The translations under genes were made by a program, and so were the position numbers. Source: Mycolicibacter nonchromogenicus (GTDB lineage: Bacteria; Actinomycetota; Actinomycetes; Mycobacteriales; Mycobacteriaceae). Taken from it: 64,000 nucleotides of DNA. Under the pieces are notes generated by a model that was not told the origin of the DNA, made no database searches, and saw only the letters and a list, made by a program, of their open reading frames with translations. Shown piece after piece: positions 51,467-60,328 of the stretch. How positions within the stretch are numbered: position 1 is the stretch's first letter; every line of letters begins with the position of its first letter. The stretch lies in the NCBI RefSeq assembly GCF_002101775.1, contig NZ_LQPI01000090.1, positions 26,100 to 90,099 of the forward strand, read 5' to 3'.

Positions 51467-53521
51467 GTGCAACTGGGCTTCGGAATGGTCTTCGGACTGG
51501 TCACGGCGCTTTTGCTGCTGGTAGTTCCAGGCGCACTTGTGGCGGCCGGCTCCGGACTGAAGTGGCCGATGGCCGTGGCGATCGGACCGGCGCTGACCTA
51601 CGGCGTGGTGGGCCTGGCCATTGTCCCTTTCGGCGCGCTCGGCCTGCCCTGGAACGCTGCCACCGCCCTGGCCGCGCTGCTGGTGATCGGCGCGGTGACC
51701 GCCGGCCTGACGAGGGGCCTGCGCTCTTTGCTGAAACGCCGTCCCGGCCTCCATGTCAGGGCTCCCTCGCCGGCCCGGTGGCCGATACTCACGGTGGCCG
51801 CCGGAGCGCTGCTGGGCATTGTGCTGATCGGCTGGGCCGCGGTCCGGGGGATCGAAGACTGGCAGAGTATTCCCAGCACCTGGGACGCGGTGTGGCACGC
51901 CAACACCGTCCGCTTCATCCTCGACACCGGCCAGGCCTCACCCACCCACATGGGCGAGTTGCGCAACGTCGAAACCCACGCGCCGCTGTATTACCCGTCG
52001 GCATTCCATGCGCTGACCGCGGTGCTGTGCCAATTGACCGGCGCCGCACCCACCACCGCCTACACCCTGTCGAGCCTGGCGGCCTCCATCTGGCTGTTTC
52101 CGGTCAGCGCCGCGCTGCTCACCTGGAATCTGCTGCAGCGGGTGAGCAGCACCGCCGTGACCGCGGTGTCGGCGGCCACCGCCGCCGCGCTCGCGGCGTC
52201 GTTCACCGCCCTGCCCTACGTCGAGTTCGGCACCGCCGCTATGCCCAACCTGGTGGCCTACGGGCTGGTGGCGCCGGCGTTCGCGCTGATCACCGCGGTC
52301 CGCACCCTGCGAGACCGCATTGTGGTGGCCGTGCTGGCACTGCTCGGGGTGTTCTCGGTGCACCTGACGGGGGGCATGGTCACGGTCTTGCTGGTGGCGG
52401 CCTGGTGGCTGTGCCCCGGCGACGGAGCGCTGTGGAATCCGCTGCGCGGCAAACGGCGTGACACCCTGGCGCTGGCCGCGGTGCTGGTCCCGACCGGTCT
52501 GCTGTTGTTGCCGCAACTGCTGAGTGTGCGCGAACAGGCCGCGATCATCGCCGGACACGCGTTCGTGACCCACGAGGGCCGCATGTCGGCGTTGCGTGAT
52601 GCGCTGCTGATGCACACTCGCCACCTCAACGATTTTCCGATCCAATACGCGCTGGTGGCGCTGGCCGCGACCGGGGCGGCGATTCTGGTGGCCCGCAAGG
52701 TGTGGTGGCCGTTGGCATTGTGGGCCGTGCTGGTGGTGGGCGTGGTGCAGGCCTCGGCTCCGCTCGGCGGCCGGCTGGGCGCGGCGGCGGGCACCTTCAC
52801 CGACCTGTTCTACAGCGACCCCCGCCGCATCATGGCGGCGATGACGCTGCTGTTGGTCCCGATGGCCGGCGTGGGCCTGGCGGGGCTGGTCTGTTTCCTG
52901 GCCGGTTTCCCCGGCGGTTTCCTCGCCCGTTTCCCCGGCGGTTTCCCCGGCGGTTTCCCCGGCGAGCAGACGCGAAAGCCCCCACGTAAGGCCGTTACAG
53001 GGGGCTTTCGCGACTGCTCGCCGTTGGGGGCGGTGCTGCTGGTGGCGGCGACGGTCGGGCTGGCCTGGCACTACCTGCCGCGCCACGCGTTCCTGTTCGG
53101 CGACAAGTACGACTCGGTGATGGTCGACTCCCGCGACCTACAGGCGTATGCGTTCCTGGCCGACCTGCCCGGCGCCCGCGACACCGTGATAGGCAACGCC
53201 AACGTCGACGGCAGTGCCTGGATGTATGCGGTCGCCGGCCTGCACCCGCTGTGGACGCACTACGACTATCCTCAGCAGCAGGGTCCCGGCCCGGAGCGGT
53301 TCATCTTCTGGGCATACGCCGACGACGCCGACACCGATCCGCGGGTTGCGGTCGCCGTGCGCGACCTCAACATCCGCTACGTGCTTATCAGCACCCCGAC
53401 AGTCCGCGGGTTCACGCTTCCCGACGGGCTAGTGTCACTGGAGAAATCGCGGTCGTGGACCAAGGTCTACGACAATGGCGGGGCCAGCATCTACGAATGG
53501 CAAGGAGACAGAGCGCGGTGA
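51467..53521 (+). CDS. Multi-pass membrane glycosyltransferase-like protein (Rv3779-like)
   Basis: A 684-residue membrane protein with about eleven helices and an extracytoplasmic C-terminal domain, at the place of Rv3779. The architecture is that of GT-C glycosyltransferases using polyprenyl-phosphate sugars; D-A-V-W-H-A-N near residue 140 may be part of the active loop. Rv3779 has been linked to polyprenyl-phospho-mannose metabolism. Unusual are residues about 478-520: repeats of F-P-G-G followed by an arginine/lysine-rich stretch encoded by a 62-bp palindrome, between two membrane helices. The start is GTG 51467. Its stop overlaps the bpa start (GTGA). Confidence 0.8.
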   Translation: MQLGFGMVFGLVTALLLLVVPGALVAAGSGLKWPMAVAIGPALTYGVVGLAIVPFGALGLPWNAATALAALLVIGAVTAGLTRGLRSLLKRRPGLHVRAPSPARWPILTVAAGALLGIVLIGWAAVRGIEDWQSIPSTWDAVWHANTVRFILDTGQASPTHMGELRNVETHAPLYYPSAFHALTAVLCQLTGAAPTTAYTLSSLAASIWLFPVSAALLTWNLLQRVSSTAVTAVSAATAAALAASFTALPYVEFGTAAMPNLVAYGLVAPAFALITAVRTLRDRIVVAVLALLGVFSVHLTGGMVTVLLVAAWWLCPGDGALWNPLRGKRRDTLALAAVLVPTGLLLLPQLLSVREQAAIIAGHAFVTHEGRMSALRDALLMHTRHLNDFPIQYALVALAATGAAILVARKVWWPLALWAVLVVGVVQASAPLGGRLGAAAGTFTDLFYSDPRRIMAAMTLLLVPMAGVGLAGLVCFLAGFPGGFLARFPGGFPGGFPGEQTRKPPRKAVTGGFRDCSPLGAVLLVAATVGLAWHYLPRHAFLFGDKYDSVMVDSRDLQAYAFLADLPGARDTVIGNANVDGSAWMYAVAGLHPLWTHYDYPQQQGPGPERFIFWAYADDADTDPRVAVAVRDLNIRYVLISTPTVRGFTLPDGLVSLEKSRSWTKVYDNGGASIYEWQGDRAR
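52900..52965 (+). repeat. Tandem ttccccggcgg repeats
   Basis: Five or six imperfect copies of a 12-base unit (core tttccccggcgg) encode F-P-G-G-F-x repeats directly before the palindrome. They look like slippage-derived expansion inside the membrane glycosyltransferase gene. Confidence 0.75.
52961..53022. repeat. 62-bp near-perfect palindrome inside the coding sequence
   Basis: Arms 52961-52983 and 53000-53022 are 23 bases long with one mismatch; the core is cgcgaaagccccc. The 16-base spacer is itself partly symmetric. The outer gcgagcagacgc recalls a repeat motif common between genes in mycobacteria. Here it is in frame and has no stop, adding about 21 residues. Confidence 0.85.
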
Positions 53522-54072
53522 GCACCAGCGGCAACAGCGCAGACGACGTGGACGGCGCAGACGGCGTCGAGATCATCAGCGGCGCCGACCCGCGAATGCT
53601 GACGGCCGGCTCCGACAGCTCCCCCGACGCCGATGATGACGAGGCGTCGCTGACCGACCTGATCGAACAGCCCGCCAAAGTGATGCGGATCGGCACCATG
53701 ATCAAGCAGCTGCTCGAGGAGGTGCGGGCCGCACCGCTCGACGACGCGAGCCGGGCACGACTGCGCGAGATCCACTCCGCGAGCATTCGTGAGCTCGAAG
53801 ACGGCTTGGCTCCGGAGCTGCGCGAGGAGCTGGACCGGCTGACCCTGCCGCTGCGCGAGGACGCCACGCCCTCAGACGCCGAGCTGCGTATCGCCCAAGC
53901 CCAGCTGGTGGGCTGGTTGGAGGGCCTGTTCCACGGCATCCAGACCGCGCTGTTCGCCCAGCAGATGGCCGCCCGCGCGCAGCTGGAGCAGATGCGCCAC
54001 GGCGCCCTGCCCCCCGGCGCCGTCGGTGGCGGACACTCCCAGGGCCACACCGGCTCCGGCCAGTACCTGTAA
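53518..54072 (+). CDS. bpa: Bacterial proteasome activator Bpa (PafE)
   Basis: A 184-residue ATP-independent activator of the mycobacterial 20S proteasome (Rv3780). Residues 1-45 are acidic and disordered; the middle is a helical bundle (L-T-D-L-I-E-Q-P-A-K-V-M-R-I-G, then R-E-I-H-S-A-S-I-R-E-L-E) that assembles into a twelve-subunit ring. The C-terminus G-S-G-Q-Y-L carries the G-Q-Y-L motif which docks in the proteasome pockets. The start is GTG 53518, overlapping the glycosyltransferase stop by four bases. It sits within the galactan-export gene run, as in M. tuberculosis. Confidence 0.9.
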   Translation: MSTSGNSADDVDGADGVEIISGADPRMLTAGSDSSPDADDDEASLTDLIEQPAKVMRIGTMIKQLLEEVRAAPLDDASRARLREIHSASIRELEDGLAPELREELDRLTLPLREDATPSDAELRIAQAQLVGWLEGLFHGIQTALFAQQMAARAQLEQMRHGALPPGAVGGGHSQGHTGSGQYL

Positions 54073-54091
54073 GCCTGCAAGCGGAATCTCC

Positions 54092-54901
54092 GTGTCTGAC
54101 AACGAACCTCGTATCGAGACCCGCGACGCCTGGGTCGAGTTCCCCATCTTCGACGCCAAATCACGATCACTGAAGAAGGCGTTCCTCGGCAAAGCAGGCG
54201 GGGCGATCGGGCGCAACAACTCCAACGTGGTGGTGGTCGAAGCGCTGCGCGACATCACCATGTCGTTGTCCCTGGGCGACCGGGTGGGCCTGGTGGGGCA
54301 CAACGGCGCGGGCAAATCCACGCTGCTGCGGCTGCTTTCGGGCATCTACGAGCCGACGCGCGGATCGGCGTCGGTGGTCGGCCGGGTGGCGCCGGTCTTC
54401 GATCTGGGCGTGGGCATGGACCCGGAGATCTCCGGCTACGAGAACATCATCATCCGCGGCCTGTTCCTCGGCCAGACCCGTAAGCAGATGGCCGCCAAGG
54501 TCGACGAGATCGCCGAGTTCACCGAGCTGGGCGACTATCTGGCGATGCCGCTGCGCACCTACTCCACCGGCATGCGGGTGCGGCTGGCGATGGGCGTGGT
54601 CACCAGCATCGACCCGGAGATTCTGCTGCTCGACGAGGGCATCGGCGCAGTGGACGCCGAGTTCTTGAAGAAGGCCCAGACCCGTCTGCAGAAGCTGGTG
54701 GAGCGGTCCGGAATCCTGGTGTTCGCCAGCCATTCCAACGAATTCCTGGCCCGGCTGTGCAAGACCGCGATGTGGATCGACCACGGCACCATCCGGATGA
54801 CCGGCGGGATCGAGGAAGTGGTCGGCGCCTACGAAGGCCCCGATGCGGCCCGGCACGTGCGTGAGGTGCTCGCCGAGACGCAGGCCAGGGACACGGCGTG
54901 A
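54092..54901 (+). CDS. wzt: ABC transporter ATPase for galactan export (Wzt, Rv3781-like)
   Basis: A 269-residue nucleotide-binding subunit. Walker A G-H-N-G-A-G-K-S-T is at about residues 69-77, the signature S-T-G-M-R-V-R-L near 154, Walker B I-L-L-L-D-E-G near 176, and the switch histidine in F-A-S-H-S. The Y-E-P-T-R-G and Y-E-N-I-I-I-R-G spacing matches polysaccharide-export ATPases. With Wzm it moves lipid-linked galactan across the inner membrane during arabinogalactan synthesis. GTG 54092 is chosen; the frame is open upstream to 54026. No C-terminal carbohydrate-binding domain is present. Confidence 0.92.
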   Translation: MSDNEPRIETRDAWVEFPIFDAKSRSLKKAFLGKAGGAIGRNNSNVVVVEALRDITMSLSLGDRVGLVGHNGAGKSTLLRLLSGIYEPTRGSASVVGRVAPVFDLGVGMDPEISGYENIIIRGLFLGQTRKQMAAKVDEIAEFTELGDYLAMPLRTYSTGMRVRLAMGVVTSIDPEILLLDEGIGAVDAEFLKKAQTRLQKLVERSGILVFASHSNEFLARLCKTAMWIDHGTIRMTGGIEEVVGAYEGPDAARHVREVLAETQARDTA

Positions 54902-55809
54902 GCGAAACCGTCTACGCCGTCGTGGTCACCCACCGGCGGCCGCGGCAACTGGCCGAGTCGCTGGCGGCGCTGACGAGCCAGACCCGCACACCCGACCACG
55001 TGATCGTGGTCGACAACGACAACGACACCGCGGTGGCCGACCTGGTGGCCGGGCAACCGGTGCCGTCGACCTACCTGGGATCTCGGCGAAACCTGGGTGG
55101 CGCAGGTGGTTTCGCGCTGGGCATTCTGCACGCCCTGGCCGCCGGCGCGGACTGGGTGTGGCTGGCCGACGACGACGGCCGTCCCGCCGACGACGGCGTG
55201 CTGGCAGCCCTGCTGGACTGCGCGGCCAAACACCACCTGGCCGAGGTGTCTCCCATGGTGTGCAATATCGACGACCCCTCGCGGCTGGCCTTCCCGCTGC
55301 GGCGCGGCCTGGTGTGGCGGCGCGAGGTCAGCGAACTGCGCACCGGCGCATCGGATGAGGGCCTGCTGCCGGGGATCGCCTCACTGTTCAACGGGGCCCT
55401 GTTCACCGCGGATGCCCTGGATGTGGTCGGCGTGCCCGACCTGCGGTTGTTTATGCGCGGCGATGAGGTCGAGGTACACCGCCGGCTGGCGCGGTCGGGG
55501 TTGGCGTTCGGGACATGCCTGAATGCGGCCTACCTGCACCCGTGCGGATCGTCGGAGTTCAAGCCGATCCTGGGCGGACGGATGCACGCCCAGTATCCGG
55601 ACAGCGCCGCCAAACGTTTCTACACCTACCGCAACCGCGGCTATCTGATGGCGCAGCCCGGGATGCGGCGGTTGCTGGTCCAGGAGTGGCTGCGGTTCGG
55701 CTGGTTCTTCCTGGTGTCACGCCGCGACCCGGCCGGCCTGGTGCAGTGGGCCCGACTTCGCCGGCAGGGCCGCCGAGAACAGTTCGCCAAACCGGAGGGG
55801 CAGCAGTGA
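54898..55809 (+). CDS. glfT1: Galactofuranosyltransferase GlfT1
   Basis: A 303-residue GT2 glycosyltransferase, equivalent to Rv3782, that adds the first galactofuranose residues to the decaprenyl-linked rhamnosyl-GlcNAc unit. The GT-A fold is visible in V-Y-A-V-V-V-T-H-R-R, I-V-V-D-N-D-N-D, R-R-N-L-G-G-A-G-G and the metal/nucleotide-binding W-L-A-D-D-D-G near residue 90. Start GTG 54898 overlaps the wzt stop (GTGA) and its stop overlaps the wzm start, so the three are translated together. Peripheral membrane location is expected. Confidence 0.92.
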   Translation: MSETVYAVVVTHRRPRQLAESLAALTSQTRTPDHVIVVDNDNDTAVADLVAGQPVPSTYLGSRRNLGGAGGFALGILHALAAGADWVWLADDDGRPADDGVLAALLDCAAKHHLAEVSPMVCNIDDPSRLAFPLRRGLVWRREVSELRTGASDEGLLPGIASLFNGALFTADALDVVGVPDLRLFMRGDEVEVHRRLARSGLAFGTCLNAAYLHPCGSSEFKPILGGRMHAQYPDSAAKRFYTYRNRGYLMAQPGMRRLLVQEWLRFGWFFLVSRRDPAGLVQWARLRRQGRREQFAKPEGQQ

Positions 55810-56636
55810 GTTTCGATGACGTTGCCGCGCAGTCCAAGTCGTTCGCGCGGGCACGTGCCGATCTGGTGGACGGATTCCGTCGCCACGAGTTGTGGCTGCA
55901 TCTGGGCTGGCAGGACATCAAGCAGCGGTACCGGCGCAGCGTGCTGGGCCCGTTCTGGATCACCATCGGCACCGCCACCACCGCGGTGGCGATGGGCGGT
56001 CTGTACTCCAAGCTGTTCCACCTCGACCTGGCGGTGCACCTGCCCTACGTGACGCTGGGGCTGATCGTGTGGAACCTGCTCAACGCCGCCATCCTGGAGG
56101 GCGCCGACGTGTTCGTCGCCAACGAGGGGCTGATCAAGCAGTTGCCGACACCGTTGAGTGTGCATGTCTACCGGTTGGTGTGGCGCCAGATGATCCTGTT
56201 CGCGCACAACATCGTCATCTATGTGCCGATCGCGCTGATCTTTCCGAAACCCTGGTCGTGGGCGGATCTTTCGGTGATTCCGGCATTGCTCCTGATCGCG
56301 CTGAACTGTGTGTGGGTGTCGTTGTGCTTCGGGATCCTGGCCACCCGCTACCGAGACATCGCACCGCTGTTGTTCTCGGTGGTCCAGCTGCTGTTCTTGA
56401 TGACGCCGATCATCTGGAACTACGACACCCTGCGCGCTCAGGGGGCGACGCGCTGGACGTCGGTGGTGGAGTTCAACCCGCTGATGCACTACCTCGACCT
56501 GGTGCGGCTACCGCTGCTGGGGGCGCATCAGCCGCTGCGGCACTGGGTGGTGGTGCTGGTGCTGACAGTGGTGGGCTGGTCGGTGGCCGCCCTGGTGCTG
56601 CGCCAATACCGGGCGCGAGTGGCGTACTGGGTGTAG
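55806..56636 (+). CDS. wzm: ABC transporter permease for galactan export (Wzm, Rv3783-like)
   Basis: A 276-residue ABC-2 type permease with six membrane helices. The N-terminal amphipathic part has H-L-G-W-Q-D-I-K-Q-R-Y-R-R-S-V-L-G-P-F-W, the hallmark of polysaccharide exporters of the Wzm/RfbD/KpsM group. N-E-G-L-I-K-Q-L-P-T-P-L is the coupling region. Start GTG 55806; the frame is open upstream to 55515. Last gene of the operon; 13 bases separate it from the convergent gene. Confidence 0.92.
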   Translation: MSFDDVAAQSKSFARARADLVDGFRRHELWLHLGWQDIKQRYRRSVLGPFWITIGTATTAVAMGGLYSKLFHLDLAVHLPYVTLGLIVWNLLNAAILEGADVFVANEGLIKQLPTPLSVHVYRLVWRQMILFAHNIVIYVPIALIFPKPWSWADLSVIPALLLIALNCVWVSLCFGILATRYRDIAPLLFSVVQLLFLMTPIIWNYDTLRAQGATRWTSVVEFNPLMHYLDLVRLPLLGAHQPLRHWVVVLVLTVVGWSVAALVLRQYRARVAYWV

Positions 56637-56649
56637 CCCGTACTGCGGG

Positions 56650-57348
56650 TCAGTCGATCAGGTCGCCCAGGCCGAAGAAGGTGAGCACCGCGTCGAGACC
56701 GTCCAGCGGCAGACCGGGGTCTACAGGCTCCACAGTGACCGCCTCGTCGAATTCCAGCGGGGGGACCACGTCCGCGATGTCCAGCGGTGCGACCACATTG
56801 TCGAGGTCACCCGTCGTGAACAACTGGAACAGGTCTTCCCACCCGGACAGCATTGCCTCACTGGTGCCGGGATCGAGCAATTGCCCGGTGAACCAGTTGC
56901 GGGTCGAATACCAGTCCACCAGCTCGTCGAACATGAATTTGACGCCGTCGAAGGCGGAGCCCAGGATGCCGGAGAAAGCGTCCTGAAAGCCTTCGAAGCC
57001 TTCGGTGATCAGAATTAGGGGCGCGCCGATCGCCAGAGTCACGGGGATGACGAAAAACAGTTCGCCGATCGCCTCAAGAGAGATGACGAAGGGGAACCAC
57101 GGATAGTCCGGGTTGTCCAGAATCGGGATGATCCAGTTCAGTCCGGTCAACGTGCCGATGATGTCCATCAGGCTGGAATCGCCACCCAGCGCGGTCAAGT
57201 CGACTGGGGCGACAACCGACGCCGGCGGGGCGGGAACTGCAGGAATAGTGCCGGGCGGGGCCGCTACGCCACTGGCCGCGAGCGCGACCATGCCTGCCGT
57301 CGCAACACTGAGAAAGGCAGGGGGATATCCGCTCGACGCTGTCCACAT
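56650..57348 (-). CDS. Hypothetical exported protein (232 aa)
   Basis: A 232-residue protein with an N-terminal signal peptide (hydrophobic F-L-S-V-A-T-A-G-M-V-A-L-A-A-S-G-V-A-A), a proline/alanine linker, then a mainly helical domain with N-W-I-I-P-I-L-D-N-P-D-Y-P-W-F-P and one strongly hydrophobic stretch (F-F-V-I-P-V-T-L-A-I-G-A-P-L-I-L-I) that may be membrane-associated. It ends with an acidic, proline-containing tail with L-G-D-L-I-D. The N-D-x-P-x-W-F-P segment recalls short domains of secreted mycobacterial proteins, but I recognise no family. It is between wzm and the third PGRS-like gene. Confidence 0.65.
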   Translation of the reverse strand: MWTASSGYPPAFLSVATAGMVALAASGVAAPPGTIPAVPAPPASVVAPVDLTALGGDSSLMDIIGTLTGLNWIIPILDNPDYPWFPFVISLEAIGELFFVIPVTLAIGAPLILITEGFEGFQDAFSGILGSAFDGVKFMFDELVDWYSTRNWFTGQLLDPGTSEAMLSGWEDLFQLFTTGDLDNVVAPLDIADVVPPLEFDEAVTVEPVDPGLPLDGLDAVLTFFGLGDLID

Positions 57349-57551
57349 AACGACAAATTGTATGGCAGTGCAGGCCGATATTCGTGCGCGGTAGCCTGCC
57401 TGATGCGAATTCGTTGCGGCAGCCGGTGAGACCCTGCACAGGACATCTCAGTTCAATCGATCACCTGGGTATCGGTGCCGAGATATTCTCCGCGCCCGGC
57501 GATTTCGCGGCACGCGGCCACCACCCACCCGCACAGTGAGGCCCAAGCAAA

Positions 57552-57585
57552 AGAAACACCCCGCACAAATGTGCGGGGTGTTTCT
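57552..57585 (-). terminator. Rho-independent terminator of the third PGRS-like gene
   Basis: A perfect 15-bp stem (57552-57566 with 57571-57585) with a 4-base loop. On the minus strand it is followed by TTTGCTT and lies 18 bases after the stop at 57604. The rest of 57349-57603 holds no gene that I can support. Confidence 0.9.
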
Positions 57586-57603
57586 CTTACGCTGTCCGAA
57601 CTA

Positions 57604-59952
57604 CTACGGCAGAATCTGCTGACCGTTTTGACCGTTCTGGCCGTTGACACCGTTCGCACCCGGGTTACCGGTGCCGCCACCAGCGGCGCCACCGTTGGCA
57701 CCCGTGCCGCCAGTGCCTCCGACACCACCCGGCGCACCAATGCCGTCAGCTCCGTCGCCGCCGTTGCCACCGTTGCCGCCGGCACCACCGTCGCCGTCGA
57801 CACCGTTGGTCCCGCCGGTACCGGCCGTGCCACCGGCACCACCGGCACCACCCACGGCACCGCTACCACCGGGGCCACCGTCGCCACCGGGCTCACCCTC
57901 CTCCGAGGGCAGTCCGTCGGCGCCATTGCCGCCGTTGCCGCCGGCGCCACCGATACCACCGGCGCCACCGTCGCCACCGACACCGGTCGCACCACCGGCC
58001 TCGCCACCGGCGCCACCGTTGCCACCGTTGCCACCGGCAACGCCGTTCCCGCCGTCGGGCTCGAACTCGTCACCGTCGAAACCGCTCGCCCCGGCGCCGC
58101 CATCCCCACCGGCACCGCCAACGCCGCCGTTGCCGTCGACGCCTGCGGCACCCGCAGCACCGTTGGCGGCGCCGGCACCGGCCGCACCGCCGACACCGCC
58201 CTGGCCACCGGCCGCACCGTCGCCACCCTGACCGCCGATGCCCTCGACACTGGTCGCGCCATCACCGCCGGCGCCGCCGGCACCACCGACGCCGCCGGCA
58301 CCGCCGTTGCCGCCGTTGCCGGCCTGGCCGCCGCCCTGACCGCCGGCGCCACCGTTGCCCGCGTCGCCACCGGCGACACCGTCGCCACCGTCAGCGCTTT
58401 CTTCCGTGCCAGGCGTGCCGGCCGTGCCGGCCCAGCCGTCTCCACCGACGCCGCCGTTGCCACCGTCGCCGTCGACACCCGCGGCACCGGCATTACCGGT
58501 TGCACCACCGGCCGCACCACCGGCCGCAGCAGCACCACCGGCGCCACCGTCACCACCGTTACCACCGACTGCATTGGCCAAGCCGACAGCGCCGGCCCCG
58601 CCGTCGCCACCGCGACCGCCGTTACCTCCAGCACCGCCGTTGCCGTCGACACCCGCCACACCGTCGACGGAGCCGACGCCGGCCGCGCCGCCGAGGCCGC
58701 CCTGACCGCCGACAGCACCGTTGCCGCCGGCACCGCCGCCACCGCCGTTACCGTCGCCATCGTTGTCGAAGGTGCCGGCAAGGCCGGTCGCGCCATCGCC
58801 ACCGTTGCCACCGGCGCCACCGACACCACCGGCGCCACCGTTGCCCGCGATACCCGGGGTGTGCACCCCGAAGAAGCCCCCGGCGCCACCGTTACCGCCG
58901 ACGCCACCGTTACCGGCGGCACCACCGGCCGTGGCGTTACCACCGTTGCCGTTGCCGTCGTTTTCGAAGGTGCCCGCAGCACCCGCGGCGCCCGCGCCTC
59001 CGGTACCGCCTTGACCACCGTTGCCACCGGCACCGGAGTTACCGAACAGCCCGGCCACACCACCGTTGCCGCCCGCGCCGCCGTTACCCGCTGCGCCGCC
59101 GGCCTGGTTCTCAGTGCCGGCAGCGCCGGTACCGCCGGTACCGCCGACACCGCCGGCACCGCCGTTGCCGAAGAAGAAGCCACCGTCGCCACCGACACCA
59201 CCGGCGAAACCATCCAGACCGATGTCGCCGATGCCGCCCTGGCCACCGGCGCCGCCGTTGCCCAGCAAGAAGCCACCGTTACCGCCGTCACCGCCGAGGC
59301 CGAAGAAGCTGCCGCCGTCACCACCGTTGCCGACCAGGCCGGCGTTGGCGCCGTCGAGGGTGAAGTCGGTCGAGGCGAACTGGTAGGTGCCGCTTTCGAT
59401 GCCGGCCAGCGTCACGACGTTCTCGTTGGCGTCCAGCAGGACTTCACCATCGGCGCCCAGTACCTCGTACTCGGCGTTGAGGAATGCGCCGGTGCCGCCG
59501 TCACCGAACAGGAAGCCACCGTTCTCGGCGGCGTTGTAGACCAGGTCGCCGTTCTGGTTGAAGCTGACGAACGCGTCGTCACCGTTGTCGAAGATGCCGT
59601 CGATACGCAGGCCGCTGCTGATCAGGAACTGGTTGATGCCATAGATCGGCTGGTAGATCAGCGTGTTGATGGTGTTGGCGATCAGCGCGTTGAGCTCGTC
59701 GAGCGGAGTGATCTCTGCCGCGCCGGGCACGCCGGCGTCGAAGAGGGAGCTCCAGTCATAGGACGAGGAGTCCACCGTCGTCGGCTCAAACCAGCTGAAC
59801 AGGTCCTCGAAGAAGTCCTCGAAGTCAGCGCTGGCCGGCGCCGCCGTGACCGGGGTCAACCCGAACGCAAGGAAAGCCCCCGCGGCACTGGTGGTACCGA
59901 CGGCACGGCTGAGACGACGCGTCTTGCTCTTGGCGGAAGAACGGTTCGACAT
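57604..59952 (-). CDS. Secreted PGRS-like glycine-rich protein C (782 aa)
   Basis: Starts at ATG 59952 (MSNRSSAKSKTRR) with AAGGGA upstream. A basic N-terminus and A-G-A-F-L-A-F-G-L-T-P-V-T-A-A-P-A-S-A/D form a signal peptide quite like those of the giant proteins. The next 150 residues are a different N-terminal domain: acidic-aromatic F-E-D-F-F-E-D-L-F, then I-T-P-L-D-E-L-N-A-L-I-A-N-T-I-N-T-L-I-Y-Q-P, and a small beta part with D-L-V-Y-N-A-A-E-N-G-G-F. From about residue 200 G-G-x-G-G-x repeats fill the rest, with N-D-G-D-G-N-G-G-type loops. No PE domain. A good terminator follows. Surface location is expected. Confidence 0.82.
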   Translation of the reverse strand: MSNRSSAKSKTRRLSRAVGTTSAAGAFLAFGLTPVTAAPASADFEDFFEDLFSWFEPTTVDSSSYDWSSLFDAGVPGAAEITPLDELNALIANTINTLIYQPIYGINQFLISSGLRIDGIFDNGDDAFVSFNQNGDLVYNAAENGGFLFGDGGTGAFLNAEYEVLGADGEVLLDANENVVTLAGIESGTYQFASTDFTLDGANAGLVGNGGDGGSFFGLGGDGGNGGFLLGNGGAGGQGGIGDIGLDGFAGGVGGDGGFFFGNGGAGGVGGTGGTGAAGTENQAGGAAGNGGAGGNGGVAGLFGNSGAGGNGGQGGTGGAGAAGAAGTFENDGNGNGGNATAGGAAGNGGVGGNGGAGGFFGVHTPGIAGNGGAGGVGGAGGNGGDGATGLAGTFDNDGDGNGGGGGAGGNGAVGGQGGLGGAAGVGSVDGVAGVDGNGGAGGNGGRGGDGGAGAVGLANAVGGNGGDGGAGGAAAAGGAAGGATGNAGAAGVDGDGGNGGVGGDGWAGTAGTPGTEESADGGDGVAGGDAGNGGAGGQGGGQAGNGGNGGAGGVGGAGGAGGDGATSVEGIGGQGGDGAAGGQGGVGGAAGAGAANGAAGAAGVDGNGGVGGAGGDGGAGASGFDGDEFEPDGGNGVAGGNGGNGGAGGEAGGATGVGGDGGAGGIGGAGGNGGNGADGLPSEEGEPGGDGGPGGSGAVGGAGGAGGTAGTGGTNGVDGDGGAGGNGGNGGDGADGIGAPGGVGGTGGTGANGGAAGGGTGNPGANGVNGQNGQNGQQILP

Positions 59953-60328
59953 GGTGTCCCTTCAGGAGAGGTTTAGCTTGGGCGGCTGACAGGGTCGTAA
60001 ATAGCTTAGGCCGAATTAAGGTAACAGAGCTACGAGAAGCTAGGCAACCATTTGGAACGCGGGATGCTGGACGTCGGCTGAAACGGCGGTGAGCTGTCGA
60101 TCTATGCGCCGAATGAGCGAATTAGTTGGACATTTGTCCGAGTAAGAAACGGACAACACGCGGGTTGGATACGCTCAGCTTGAGCGGATAACTGTGTTAT
60201 GCATAGGTTTCCTAGCATGTTCCTGTAGAGATAGCTGAGGTATGGCCCGTCAGTCCGCTGTTGGGTGACGCCGCGCTGCTCCACAGTCACGACAGACGCC
60301 GCCGCGGGCCGCTGATTAGGATTCCCGG
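59953..60328. promoter_or_regulatory. Divergent intergenic region between PGRS-like gene C and gtrA
   Basis: No gene is supported. The region is AT-richer than its neighbours and must contain promoters in both directions. TAAGCTATTT-like sequences on the minus strand near 60000-60012 and ATGCATAGGTT on the plus strand near 60199 are possible -10 areas, but no clear -35/-10 pair can be fixed. An 88-codon minus frame here (60102-60368) has no protein-like features. Confidence 0.4.

Noticed and set aside
60180..60200. A lac-operator-like word (tgagcggataac) upstream of gtrA
   Set aside because: Only one half matches and it is not palindromic here; no LacI-type regulator is nearby. Chance similarity is enough.
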